A stretch of DNA of 64,000 nt. It comes from Limnohabitans sp. T6-20. GTDB lineage: Bacteria > Pseudomonadota > Gammaproteobacteria > Burkholderiales > Burkholderiaceae_C. The DNA is taken from contig NZ_NERW01000001.1 in assembly GCF_003063505.1 (NCBI RefSeq), positions 922,501-986,500 of the forward strand, read 5' to 3'. The notes below the pieces were generated by a model, which saw only the letters and a program-made list of their open reading frames with translations, ran no database searches and was not told the DNA's origin. A program made the position numbers and the translations under genes. Shown one piece after another: positions 20,424-28,402 of the stretch (the first letter of the stretch is position 1; every line of letters starts with the position of its first letter).

Positions 20424-21533
20424 ATGAAAAAGCTGTTCGGTGTTTTGGGGGTGCTGGTGCTGTCTGGGCTGGCGTATTTCTGTCTGTGGCCCATCCCGAT
20501 CGAGCCGGTCAGCTGGGACGCGCCCAAAGCACCCGGCTATGCGGGGCCCCATGCGGTCAACGACAAGCTGGCCAAACTCAACATGATTGACCTGGGCGCC
20601 GAGGCGGGGCCAGAGCACATCGCCATTGGGCCAGACGGCAAGCTCTACACCACGGTGGAGAGCGGTCGCATCTTGCGCATGCAGCCCGATGGCTCGCAGC
20701 AAGAGGTCTTTGCCCAGACGGGTGGCCGTGTTCTGGGTTTTGACTTTGACGCCAAAGGCCACTTGATTGCTGCTGACGCGGTCAAAGGCCTGCTGTCCAT
20801 CGCGCCTGACAAATCGATCAAGCTGCTCACCGACCAAGTGAGCGTGAACGGCAAGGCCGATCCGATCCGATACGCCGACGCGGTCGTGGTTGCCAAAAAC
20901 GGCAAGATGTACCTGAGCGACGCGTCCACCCGATTTGCTCCCAAGGACTGGGGTGGCACTTTCGAAGCCAGCGTGCTCGACATCCTGGAGCAGGCGGCCA
21001 CGGGCCGTGTGCTGGAGTACGACCCCGCCAACGGCCAAACCCGCGTCGTGGCACAGGGCCTGAGCTTTGCCAACGGCGTGACGCTGAGCCAGGACGAAAA
21101 GTACCTCTTTGTGAACGAGACCGGCAAATACCGCGTCTGGAAGATCGACGTCAACGCGCAAGGTGTAGACGTTACAAAAGGGGGTGACCAGGCCCGCGTG
21201 CTGTTCGACAACCTGCCCGGCTACCCCGACAACCTGATGCGCGGGCGCGACGGCAAGATCTGGCTGGGCTTTGCCAAGCCGCGCAACCCGACCATCGACG
21301 ATCTGGCGCAAAAACCGTTCATGCGCAAAGTCACGCTGCGCCTGCCCCGCGCGCTGTGGCCCATCCCCAAGGCCTACGGCCATGTGATGGCCTTCACCGA
21401 AGACGGCAAGGTGGTCAACGACTTGCAGGACCCCAGCGGCCAGTACCCCGAGAGCACGGGGGTGACTGAGACGGCAGACCGGCTTTACATCCAGAGTCTG
21501 CACGCTAAGGGCTTGGGCTGGCTGCCGCGATGA
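20424..21533 (+). CDS. SMP-30/strictosidine-synthase-like beta-propeller protein
   Basis: A 369-aa protein with an N-terminal signal or anchor helix (LFGVLGVLVLSGLAYFCLW) followed by a six-bladed propeller pattern: GPEHIAIGPDGKLYTTVESGRI, FDFDAKGHLIAAD, the strictosidine-synthase block YADAVVVAKNGKMYLSDAST, and FANGVTLSQDEKYLFVNET. Resembles the bacterial branch of strictosidine synthase/APMAP proteins, which act as lactonases or esterases. Substrate unknown. Expected in the periplasm or attached to the inner membrane. Confidence 0.82.
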   Translation: MKKLFGVLGVLVLSGLAYFCLWPIPIEPVSWDAPKAPGYAGPHAVNDKLAKLNMIDLGAEAGPEHIAIGPDGKLYTTVESGRILRMQPDGSQQEVFAQTGGRVLGFDFDAKGHLIAADAVKGLLSIAPDKSIKLLTDQVSVNGKADPIRYADAVVVAKNGKMYLSDASTRFAPKDWGGTFEASVLDILEQAATGRVLEYDPANGQTRVVAQGLSFANGVTLSQDEKYLFVNETGKYRVWKIDVNAQGVDVTKGGDQARVLFDNLPGYPDNLMRGRDGKIWLGFAKPRNPTIDDLAQKPFMRKVTLRLPRALWPIPKAYGHVMAFTEDGKVVNDLQDPSGQYPESTGVTETADRLYIQSLHAKGLGWLPR

Positions 21534-21555
21534 TTCGCTGCTGTCTGCGGCGTTG

Positions 21556-22329
21556 TCAGCCGCGTGTGTACGTGAGCATGCGCCCTTTGTAGGCCGCTTC
21601 GTCATCGTGGGCTGCTTGGTCCAAAACCAGCTCGTGCATGACAAAGCCCACGCGTGCCATGTGTTTGTGAAATGCGGCCCGGTTGCCTCGGTTCGGGTCC
21701 ACCACCCAGATCTCTGACACCAGCGCTGCATGGGTGTTGATGAAGCTGGCCAGTGTGCCTTCGTCATCGCGCTCGTACAGGATGTCGCTGCCCACAATCA
21801 GATCAAACAACCCGCTCACGCCATCGTCCTGAGCCGAAGTCAGCACAGGCATGCCGTCTTCGCGCAAGGCTGCCGTGCCCCACAAGCCATGTCGGTAAGC
21901 CATCGGGGGCAAACCGTTCAAACGGGTGTTTGCATCCAGAAAGGCGTGGGTCAGCGGATGGCAGTCGCTGGCCGTGACGTTGGCACCGCGTCGATGCGCC
22001 ACCAGGCTGGACAGCCCCAGCCCACAGCCGATTTCGAGAATGCGTTCGCTGGTCACGGGCCGTTGCGCCATGCGCTCGGCCATGCGTTGGCCCGATGGCC
22101 ACAACAAACCAAACAAAGGCCAGGTGGCCGAAGAGATGCCCAAATTCAGGGCCTCGTCCAAAGGGTCGTGAAACTGGTTTTTGTCGAGCAGGGAACGGAT
22201 GAGCAAGTCATCCACGCCCAAAACCGCGATGCTTTCCTGTTTGGTCAGGTAGCCGGGAGATGAAGAGTGCAAAAGGACAATCGTTGCAGCGCAAGTGCTC
22301 AAGTCGGAAAAGGCGCTGGGTGATACCAC
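21556..22329 (-). CDS. SAM-dependent methyltransferase (METTL21-like)
   Basis: A 257-aa Rossmann methyltransferase. Motif I is ILEIGCGLGLSSLVAHRRGANV followed by SDCHPLTHAFLDANTRLNG; the post-II segment is FDLIVGSDILYERDD, as in the lysine-methyltransferase-16 (METTL) group. The frame is open to 22458, but GTG 22329 is preceded by AAGGAG (22339-22344 on the plus strand) at nine nt and is taken as the start. Substrate unknown; a protein lysine is possible. Confidence 0.8.
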   Translation of the reverse strand: MVSPSAFSDLSTCAATIVLLHSSSPGYLTKQESIAVLGVDDLLIRSLLDKNQFHDPLDEALNLGISSATWPLFGLLWPSGQRMAERMAQRPVTSERILEIGCGLGLSSLVAHRRGANVTASDCHPLTHAFLDANTRLNGLPPMAYRHGLWGTAALREDGMPVLTSAQDDGVSGLFDLIVGSDILYERDDEGTLASFINTHAALVSEIWVVDPNRGNRAAFHKHMARVGFVMHELVLDQAAHDDEAAYKGRMLTYTRG

Positions 22330-22460
22330 TGTACACCGCTCCTTGTGTGGGCGTGCCCGGCTTTCTTGCCAAGAGTGTGCAACAGCGCACCGACATGACA
22401 GGTGCTTCGATGGAACATGCACTCGGACTTGCCGATCAATGGTTTCAACTGAAAGCACAC

Positions 22461-22542
22461 ATGACGAAAAAAATCTGGCTACCTTGTTTGTTCATGATGG
22501 TGACACAAGGGGCCACGGCTCAATCGACACCGATTGCAGGTG
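22461..22542 (+). pseudogene. 5' part of a small secreted-peptide ORF cut by the IS21 element
   Basis: ATG 22461 opens a frame encoding MTKKIWLPCLFMMVTQGATA, a good signal peptide with cleavage after ATA, then QSTPIAG, where the IS begins. Removing the IS and one copy of the 5-bp flank joins it in frame to the fragment at 25038-25095, giving a 44-aa secreted product ending GSTDVLIEKP. The ancestral gene may have been longer. No family is assigned. Confidence 0.5.
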
Positions 22543-22650
22543 GATGTTGATTCGCTTTAAAAACTGAGCCACTATGACGGGAATTTGCATCCAAATTTGA
22601 GCCACTTCATTGGCCTATCCTGCTTATTTTTTGAGCAAGGGTGGCCTGGG

Positions 22651-24168
22651 GTGATCAACGTGGGAACTTTGAGTAAATTACGCCGCCTCGTCATCCGAGA
22701 CGGCATGTCAGTGCGCCAAGCCAGTCGCAGGCTTGGGATTTCCAGAAACACGGCCACCAAATGGCTCAGCGAGCCTGAGATGGTTGAGCCCCAATATCCT
22801 GTGAGGCAGTCACCACCCAGCGTGCTGGACCCGTTCAAGGATCAGCTTGTCACTTGGCTCAGGGCGGACAGCCACCGCAACAAGCGCGAGCGACGTGGAA
22901 TCAAGGCCTTGTTTGAGGCATTGCGCGCCATGGGCTACGGCGGCAGTTCCACTGTCGTGTACCGGTTTGCCAAGCGCTGGAAGCTTGAGCAAAGCAATGC
23001 GCCAAAGAACGTGGGGTTTGTGCCGCTGCACTTTGAGCTGGGAGAAGCCTTCCAGTTTGACTGGAGCTGCGAATACGCATTCATTGGCGGGTTACGCCGC
23101 CGATTGGAGGTAGCACACATCAAACTGGCGGCCAGCCGAGCGTTCTTGCTGGTGGCGTACTTCACGCAAACCCATGAAATGCTGTTTGATGCCCATGCCA
23201 GAGGCTTTGCCGTGTTTGGCGGTGTGCCTGCGCGGGGCATTTACGACAACATGAAGACGGCGGTGGACAAGATTGGCAAGGGCAAGCAACGCAGCGTCAA
23301 CGCGCGGTTTGAGGCGATGACAGGGCATTACTTGTTTGATCACGAGTTTTGCAACCGTGCGGCCGGGTGGGAGAAAGGCATTGTCGAGAAGAACGTGCAA
23401 GACCGCAGGCGAGGTGTGATGCGCGAAGCCACGGAACGGCGCTGGAGCAGTCTGGCCGAACTCAATGAATGGCTTCAGCGTGCCTGCCAGGAGGCTTGGG
23501 AACAACTGAGCCACCCCGAATGGTCGGAGCTGAGCATTGCCGATGTTTGGCAAGATGAGGCGAGCCGCTTGATGCCGTGCCCCAAGCCCTTTGATGGGTA
23601 TGTGGAGCATCCGGTTCGGGTCTCATCCACATCGCTGATTCAATACCAACGCAACCGCTACAGCGTGCCCTGCGAATGGGTGCATGCGGTGGTGAGTTTG
23701 CGCGTTTACCCCGAGTACCTGCTGGTGGTGGGGCCCGATGGGCAGGCCGCCCGGCTGGAGCGCCACTTTGGGCGGGACCAAACCATTTACGACTGGCAGC
23801 ACTACATCGCTTTGGTCGAGCGCAAGCCTGGGGCGTTGCGCAATGGTGCCCCCTTCAGAGACATGCCCGAGTCCTTGGTGGAGTTGCAGCGTCAGTTGCT
23901 CAAACACCCAGGGGGCGATCGGGTGATGGCGCAGGTGCTGTCGGCAGTGAATTTGCATGGGCTGGAATCTGTGTTGGTGGCCACCGAGTTGGCGCTGCAA
24001 ACAGGTCGTGTGAGTGCAGACCATGTGCTCAATGTGATTGCCCGGCTTAAAGAGCCTATATCAGCGCGCGTGGAGATCAGTACGCCCCTGCAACTGAGCA
24101 CGCCCGCGCTTGCCAACTTGGAGCGCTACGATGCTTTGAGAGATGAGCAGGAGGCCAGCCATGAGTGA
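22651..24168 (+). CDS. istA: IS21-family transposase IstA
   Basis: A 505-aa DDE transposase. N-terminal helix-turn-helix [26 protein letters not shown]; integrase core with the first aspartate in [14 protein letters not shown], the second in [13 protein letters not shown], and the glutamate in [16 protein letters not shown]; then the C-terminal Mu-like barrel around [20 protein letters not shown]. The frame is open to TTG 22585, but that falls inside the terminal repeats; GTG 22651 gives a normal N-terminus. The stop overlaps the istB start by 8 bp. Confidence 0.92.
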   Translation: MINVGTLSKLRRLVIRDGMSVRQASRRLGISRNTATKWLSEPEMVEPQYPVRQSPPSVLDPFKDQLVTWLRADSHRNKRERRGIKALFEALRAMGYGGSSTVVYRFAKRWKLEQSNAPKNVGFVPLHFELGEAFQFDWSCEYAFIGGLRRRLEVAHIKLAASRAFLLVAYFTQTHEMLFDAHARGFAVFGGVPARGIYDNMKTAVDKIGKGKQRSVNARFEAMTGHYLFDHEFCNRAAGWEKGIVEKNVQDRRRGVMREATERRWSSLAELNEWLQRACQEAWEQLSHPEWSELSIADVWQDEASRLMPCPKPFDGYVEHPVRVSSTSLIQYQRNRYSVPCEWVHAVVSLRVYPEYLLVVGPDGQAARLERHFGRDQTIYDWQHYIALVERKPGALRNGAPFRDMPESLVELQRQLLKHPGGDRVMAQVLSAVNLHGLESVLVATELALQTGRVSADHVLNVIARLKEPISARVEISTPLQLSTPALANLERYDALRDEQEASHE

Positions 24169-24964
24169 TGTAGTCAATGGGCTCAAATCATTGAGTCTGC
24201 ATGGGATGGCCAGCGCTTGGCCTGAGGTTCTGGGAACCGCCAGGATTAAAGCGCTGGACCATGAGGTAGTGCTGCACCAACTGATCAAGTCAGAGGCTGC
24301 GCAGCGCGAGGTACGTTCGATGGCCTATCAAATGAGAATTGCCCGGTTCCCCGCGCACCGGGATTTGACGGGGTTTGACTTTACGCAGGCGCATGTGGAC
24401 GCGAATCTGGTCAAACAGTTGCATGAATTGCAGTTCGTGGACTCGGCACACAACGTGGTGTTTGTGGGTGGGCCGGGCACGGGCAAGACGCACTTGGCCA
24501 CCAGCCTTGGGGTGCAAGCCATTCGGGTCAAAGGCAAACGGGTGCGTTTCTTCTCTACGGTGGAGTTGGTCAATGCCTTGGAGCTAGAGAAGTCCCAGAA
24601 CAAGCACGGGCAGCTGGCCAACCGATTGATGTATGTTGACCTGGTGATCTTGGATGAGATGGGCTATTTGCCATTCACCCAGTCAGGCGGCGCGTTGCTG
24701 TTTCATTTGCTCTCCAAACTGTATGAGCGCACCAGCATAGTGATCACGACCAATCTGAACTTCTCAGAATGGGCCAACGTGTTTGGCGATGCCAAGATGA
24801 CCACGGCATTGCTGGACCGGCTCACGCACCATTGCCACATCGTGGAGACGGGCAACGAGAGTTGGCGCTTCAAGCACTCTCAGGCGGCCAGCCAGAGGGG
24901 CAAACAATCCAAAATGAAAGGAGTCAAAAGCACCGAACAGCTAAACTTATCCACAACCGAATAA
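24161..24964 (+). CDS. istB: IS21-family helper ATPase IstB
   Basis: A 267-aa AAA+ ATPase related to DnaC, which assembles on target DNA and directs IstA. P-loop [18 protein letters not shown], Walker [17 protein letters not shown], sensor 1 [14 protein letters not shown], arginine finger in [20 protein letters not shown] at 24150-24154 stands 6 nt before the ATG, and the start overlaps istA, so translation is coupled. Confidence 0.94.
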   Translation: MSDVVNGLKSLSLHGMASAWPEVLGTARIKALDHEVVLHQLIKSEAAQREVRSMAYQMRIARFPAHRDLTGFDFTQAHVDANLVKQLHELQFVDSAHNVVFVGGPGTGKTHLATSLGVQAIRVKGKRVRFFSTVELVNALELEKSQNKHGQLANRLMYVDLVILDEMGYLPFTQSGGALLFHLLSKLYERTSIVITTNLNFSEWANVFGDAKMTTALLDRLTHHCHIVETGNESWRFKHSQAASQRGKQSKMKGVKSTEQLNLSTTE

Positions 24965-25037
24965 GCCAATTCTTTAAAAACCAGTGGCTCAATATTCGAT
25001 GCAAACACTGGCTCAGTTTGTCTGGCTAATCAACATC

Positions 25038-25095
25038 GGGTGCTTCAATCATTGCTGGAAGTGGCTCCACCGATGTACTTATCGAAAAGCCCTAG
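25038..25095 (+). pseudogene. 3' part of the secreted-peptide ORF cut by the IS21 element
   Basis: Starting at the right flank GGGTG, the frame reads (A)G-A-S-I-I-A-G-S-G-S-T-D-V-L-I-E-K-P and stops at TAG 25093-25095. It continues the frame of the fragment at 22461-22542 across the IS. The stop shares a CTAG with the stop of the dioxygenase gene on the opposite strand. Confidence 0.45.
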
Positions 25096-25958
25096 TTCTT
25101 CCCGGCCGTCTGCAAAGCGTATATGCCTGAATATCCCGCCGAGAAATCCGGCGGTAATTCAATGATTCCAGTTTCCACGCGTGCATGAGTAGCCGGCTCG
25201 CCCCTGACCATCTGGTTGCGATGGATGCTGTCTACAACGGGTGCGGTATAGGCGAATGAGTCAGCAGCGGCGTACTGAATGATGTAGGTCGTGCGCAAGG
25301 TGTCCGAGCGATTTTGACTGGAGCCGTGCACTGCGAGGCCGTGATGTGCCACCACATCTCCCACATCCAGCTCATTGTCGACTACGTTCTCAAAGTCTTC
25401 CCGCGTCATCGTGTGGTTGCAATTGAGTTTATAGATGCCGTTTTCCCAATGACTGCGCGGCCCCAACTTGTGGCTGCCGGGGATCGTCTGAAGGCAGCCA
25501 TTGATGGCGCGGGACGGATTCAAAGGTACGCTCAGAGCGACAAGATTGGTGTTGGTGTGAGGAAACACCGGCCAGTCCTGATGCCAGCCAATCTCTGCAC
25601 CTCCATGAGGCAGTTTGAAATTGATCTTCGAGTGGTAAAACTTGACCGCTCCACCAAGCAGGTCTGCGGCGATGTCACCCAGGATCGAATCGAAAGCGGC
25701 TTCAACATACACCGAATCTAGTTCGGTTGGGCTGGAGATACGCCTGATACGTGGCGCAAGGGCGGTATGCGCAGGCTCTAGGTCGTAATGTTTTGACTTT
25801 TGCTGGAGTGATCGGCCCTCATCGTACAGTCGCTCAGTGGTCGCGATCAGCCTCGCAAGCAATTTGGGATCAAGTACCTGACGGAGATTGAGATAACCCG
25901 TATCGCGGTAGTCCCCGATCTGCTCAAGGGAAAGGATGCGTTGATGGCGGGTATTCAT
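25092..25958 (-). CDS. Phytanoyl-CoA dioxygenase (PhyH)-family protein, second gene
   Basis: A 288-aa Fe(II)/2-oxoglutarate oxygenase-like protein. The facial triad is visible as HQD in GAEIGWHQDWPVFPHTN and the distal histidine in VVAHHGLAVHGSSQNRS; the 2-oxoglutarate-binding arginine is probably in SDTLRTTYIIQY. PhyH enzymes hydroxylate diverse small molecules, for example fatty acyl chains, ectoine or halogenated and phosphonate substrates; the substrate here is unknown. It overlaps the preceding PhyH gene by 4 bp (ATGA), so the two are made together. Confidence 0.85.
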   Translation of the reverse strand: MNTRHQRILSLEQIGDYRDTGYLNLRQVLDPKLLARLIATTERLYDEGRSLQQKSKHYDLEPAHTALAPRIRRISSPTELDSVYVEAAFDSILGDIAADLLGGAVKFYHSKINFKLPHGGAEIGWHQDWPVFPHTNTNLVALSVPLNPSRAINGCLQTIPGSHKLGPRSHWENGIYKLNCNHTMTREDFENVVDNELDVGDVVAHHGLAVHGSSQNRSDTLRTTYIIQYAAADSFAYTAPVVDSIHRNQMVRGEPATHARVETGIIELPPDFSAGYSGIYALQTAGKN

Positions 25959-26773
25959 CTGGCTTCCTGCGTCGAGCTTGTAAGCGGGAAAATATGGTCG
26001 CTTCCCTTGATGAGTGGTTTTGTATTGGTTGACCGTACGTAGTCAGGACGTGGGTTGGGAACGTCGTTGCACCGGTTTGATACCGGGTTGTAGACCACAT
26101 AAATCGCCCAACGATTGTGCTGGGACAAGTTATGCCCCGAGGCGTGCAGAATATTGCAGTCAAAGAACACCACGGTGCCGGGCTTGCCAGTGATCGCCAC
26201 CGGTGCGGGGCTGCGAGCCATGATTTCTAGCAGCTTGTCCTTCGGCGTCACATAAAACTTGTAGCCCGTAGCGTCGTTGAATTCTGGCTCTAGATTGCCC
26301 TCTTTGTGGCTGCCCGGAATGAAGTACAAGCACCCGTTCATTTCTGTTGGCTCGTCCAGCATGACCAACGCTGTAGTTGGACGTGCCTCAGGCATGCCAT
26401 CTCGCTTCCAAGTTCCGTAGTCCTGGTGCCACGCCCACACCGAACCGTCAATGGCGGTCTTCAAATTGCATTTGGTGTGATGGATGTAGAGCTCCTGCTC
26501 GGAAAGCAGATCCTGTGCGGGCTCGAGCATACGTGAAGTACGCGAGACGGCATGAAACACCGGTGAACCTGTAGGGCCGTCTTGCTCGTGGACCTGATAG
26601 ATAGTTTTGGCAATATTGCTTCCCTTTTCCCGCACCAAGTGATCGGTGTCGATCACTTGAATTCGCTCAAGCTCGGCCCTCATGGCCGCTACTTCAGGGG
26701 CAGAAAAAAGGCCATCAAGGGTGAGAAATCCATCACGGCGGTAGGTTTCGATCTGCAGATGGGTGAGGCGCAC
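25955..26773 (-). CDS. Phytanoyl-CoA dioxygenase (PhyH)-family protein, first gene
   Basis: A 272-aa oxygenase. Metal ligands HQD in GSVWAWHQDYGTWKRDG and the second histidine in DCNILHASGHNLSQHNRW, with YFIPGSHKEGN between them. GTG 26773 is preceded by AAGGAG at seven nt and is taken as the start. ATG 26800, which gives a longer frame, lies inside the likely -10 box, so it can hardly be in the mRNA. Two different PhyH genes in an overlapping pair suggest either a heteromeric enzyme or successive steps of one pathway. Confidence 0.85.
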   Translation of the reverse strand: MRLTHLQIETYRRDGFLTLDGLFSAPEVAAMRAELERIQVIDTDHLVREKGSNIAKTIYQVHEQDGPTGSPVFHAVSRTSRMLEPAQDLLSEQELYIHHTKCNLKTAIDGSVWAWHQDYGTWKRDGMPEARPTTALVMLDEPTEMNGCLYFIPGSHKEGNLEPEFNDATGYKFYVTPKDKLLEIMARSPAPVAITGKPGTVVFFDCNILHASGHNLSQHNRWAIYVVYNPVSNRCNDVPNPRPDYVRSTNTKPLIKGSDHIFPLTSSTQEAR

Positions 26774-26798
26774 TGGCAAACTCCTTAAACAGGAGTTC

Positions 26799-26828
26799 AT
26801 GGTATGTGACTGGTATGCCAGTTGTCAA
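26799..26828 (-). promoter_or_regulatory. Promoter with spacer operator for the PhyH pair
   Basis: On the minus strand TTGACA (26828-26823) and TACCAT (26804-26799) stand 18 bp apart. Between them is the inverted repeat ACTGG-N4-CCAGT (26809-26822 on the plus strand). GntR/FadR-type repressors commonly bind TGGT/ACCA-type palindromes, and the gntR gene ends right here, with its stop codon inside the -35 box. Binding would block RNA polymerase. Confidence 0.6.
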
Positions 26829-27511
26829 GTGCGGGTAATCAGGGTCCTGTAGGCGAAACCGAAAAGATCATCAATCAACCGATCACTTGCCTCGGCAGCT
26901 TTGTCAGATTTGCCGGAGGCCATCGCACATGCAAGGGCCACGTGCAGACGCAGTGTCGCGTTGACTTGATCATGGTGATGGTAGAACCAGAAACGCCGTG
27001 AGGCCGAGTGCAGAGCGGACACGGCCGCAGCAGCCACAATGTTCCGAGCGCTGTGTGCTGACTGCCTGTTCATTTCGTTGTCCCATTTCAGGAATGCTAC
27101 AAGGTCGTCAGACTTCACAGCAGTCTCCATGTTCTGAGCAATGGCAGCCATGGTCTCGCGCTCTGCCAGAGTGGCACGCGTAGCTGCAGATCGAGCAATA
27201 AGGCGGTCGAGTTCGCGCCGTGTCTCTAGGATTTGGAGTTGATGACCCACGTCGATGGCGGTGACCACCACACCGCGACGGGGCAAGATCTGAACAAGAT
27301 GTTCGCGCGCCAGACGCTGCAAGGCTTCACGGATCGGCGTATGCCCAATGCCGATGCGTTCGCTGAGCATGGCCTCAGACACCACGCTGCCCGGCGCGAG
27401 TTCAAGAGTCACGATCATCTCTTCAATGAGGCGATAAGCTTCCTCGTTGAGTGAGGGCGGCACCTGGCTAGGAGTAGGCGATTTCGAGAGTACGCGAGGT
27501 CGACTGGTCAT
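26825..27511 (-). CDS. GntR-family (FadR/FCD-type) transcriptional regulator
   Basis: A 228-aa regulator. The N-terminal winged helix-turn-helix has the GntR pattern LELAPGSVVSEAMLSERIGIGHTPIREALQRLAREHLVQILPRRGVVV; the C-terminal all-helical FCD ligand domain follows from about residue 90, with the metal/ligand histidine-rich segment FWFYHHHDQVNATLRLHVAL. It is upstream of and on the same strand as the PhyH pair and probably senses their substrate. ATG 27511 is used; TTG 27517 is an alternative. TGGTGCCA-like sequences at 27519 and 27569 may allow autoregulation. Confidence 0.88.
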   Translation of the reverse strand: MTSRPRVLSKSPTPSQVPPSLNEEAYRLIEEMIVTLELAPGSVVSEAMLSERIGIGHTPIREALQRLAREHLVQILPRRGVVVTAIDVGHQLQILETRRELDRLIARSAATRATLAERETMAAIAQNMETAVKSDDLVAFLKWDNEMNRQSAHSARNIVAAAAVSALHSASRRFWFYHHHDQVNATLRLHVALACAMASGKSDKAAEASDRLIDDLFGFAYRTLITRT

Positions 27512-27759
27512 AATCAATATGGTGCCACAAGAAAATCCCCGACACTACAACTCACGAGGCATTTAGGATGGTGGCACGACTCGCTTTGAGTCAGTATTAG
27601 CCATCTCGCCAATATAAAAGGATCGTCATCACCTCGAAGCGATCCAGAGCTTTGCAACTGTCAGCTGATCAGATTAAACCGGTCAGCGGACGAAGCAGTG
27701 ACTACTGAGTTCGAGTGCCTGCTTCTGAGTTGAAGCCAAGAAGTTACTGTCGGATACGA

Positions 27760-28063
27760 CCGACCGCTATCGCTGCATGGCCGTCCCTCGCTAGCTAATA
27801 GTAATAGCGAAGAGCTGCGGCCAATTTCAAGCCTTTTCCCAGTTTGGGGGAAGTTCATACTCAAAATCGCAAGCTGGGATGCCCCAAATTCGAGTTCTAA
27901 ACTTTGTTATCGGAGTTTGGGGGTAACCGATCACCTAAGTGCTGTATTGAAAAATCGCTTGCAAATCAATCCTGTTTAACACTTTGACATTGACGCTCCA
28001 GCAAGAGATTTGCGCGAGTTTCAAACTATGGCCGCAAGTTCTAAACATTGTTATCACGCTCCA
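27760..28063 (+). repeat. Orphan copy of the transposon's target-proximal end (remnant of an older Tn7-like insertion)
   Basis: This block is about 85-90% identical by eye, in the same orientation, to 51352-51656, the right end of the intact element. It has the same TnsB-site-like motifs: AGTTCTAAACTTTGTTATCG (27893-27912), a GTTTAACACTTTGAC motif near 27973, and AGTTCTAAACATTGTTATCA (28037-28056), ending CGCTCCA at 28063. It is followed by TATAA and then the left end of the intact element. The other end of this older element was not found. The stretch 27512-27759 before it holds no gene I can support. Confidence 0.85.
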
Positions 28064-28068
28064 TATAA
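28064..28068 (+). repeat. TATAA target-site repeat, left copy
   Basis: TATAA lies between the orphan end (CGCTCCA) and the first base of the intact element (AGGGACC). The same TATAA follows the right end at 51657-51661. Five base pairs is the duplication length of Tn7-like transposons. Confidence 0.75.
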
Positions 28069-28075
28069 AGGGACC

Positions 28076-28210
28076 TGATAACAAAGTTTAGAACTCTGTT
28101 TCCTCTGAGAAGAGGCAAAATTAGACCGAAAATTCTTTGTCAAAGTGTCAATTTAAGTGCCGAAAATTGGCCGACTAAAAATCTCTTTGAGGGCATTGTT
28201 TAGAACAGTG
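28076..28210 (+). repeat. Left-end TnsB-site-like repeats
   Basis: Three sites in one orientation: TGATAACAAAGTTTAGAACT (28076-28095), TTTGTCAAAGTGTCAATTTA (28136-28155) and CATTGTTTAGAACAGTG (28194-28210). They are inverted relative to the matching sites of the right end. Tn7 itself has three such sites in its left end. The rest of 28211-28402 contains only the hairpin at 28328-28385. Confidence 0.75.
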
Positions 28211-28327
28211 TTGATTTACAAAGCGTGTTGCTTGCAAAAAAAGCTGGCCTGTGTCATTCAGAATTTATGACAGTTTCAGGCTGATTGCAGCCGGAGCCAC
28301 TCAGTTTTGTCTTATCACATGCCTATG

Positions 28328-28385
28328 CTTCGTTACATCCAGCCAAGAAGTGACTTGGGCAACGACCACTTCCACTGTAACGAAG
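28328..28385. repeat. Large inverted repeat after the DUF4238 gene
   Basis: CTTCGTTACA (28328-28337) and TGTAACGAAG (28376-28385) are perfect inverted copies 38 bp apart, with a second inner pair GAAGTG/CACTTC. There is no T run, so it is not a classical terminator. It lies 17 bp beyond the DUF4238 stop codon, in the 3' untranslated region, and may protect that mRNA end. Confidence 0.5.
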
Positions 28386-28402
28386 TCAAGTTAGGTAGTC
28401 GG

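Larger units (their letters stand above)
22543..25037 (+). mobile_element. IS21-family insertion sequence with istA and istB
   Basis: About 2.5 kb bounded by inverted GATGTTGATT (22543-22552) and AATCAACATC (25028-25037). Inside each end are repeated transposase-site-like motifs: TGAGCCAC at 22565-22572 and 22598-22605, and GTGGCTCA at 24984-24991 with CTGGCTCA at 25008-25015. Multiple internal end repeats are typical of IS21. The flanks are AGGTG (22538-22542) and GGGTG (25038-25042), a possible 5-bp target duplication with one later mutation. Both genes are intact, so the element may be active. Confidence 0.85.

Noticed and set aside
22330-27759. Left end of the older element, searched as TGATAACAA or TTTAGAACT motifs.
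   Set aside because: None seen; it may be deleted or beyond recognition, so the PhyH operon cannot be assigned to that element.
28190-28210. TTTAGAACAGTG near 28200 as the real tip of the left end.
   Set aside because: It lacks the TGATAAC part and a flanking TATAA; position and orientation fit an internal TnsB site.
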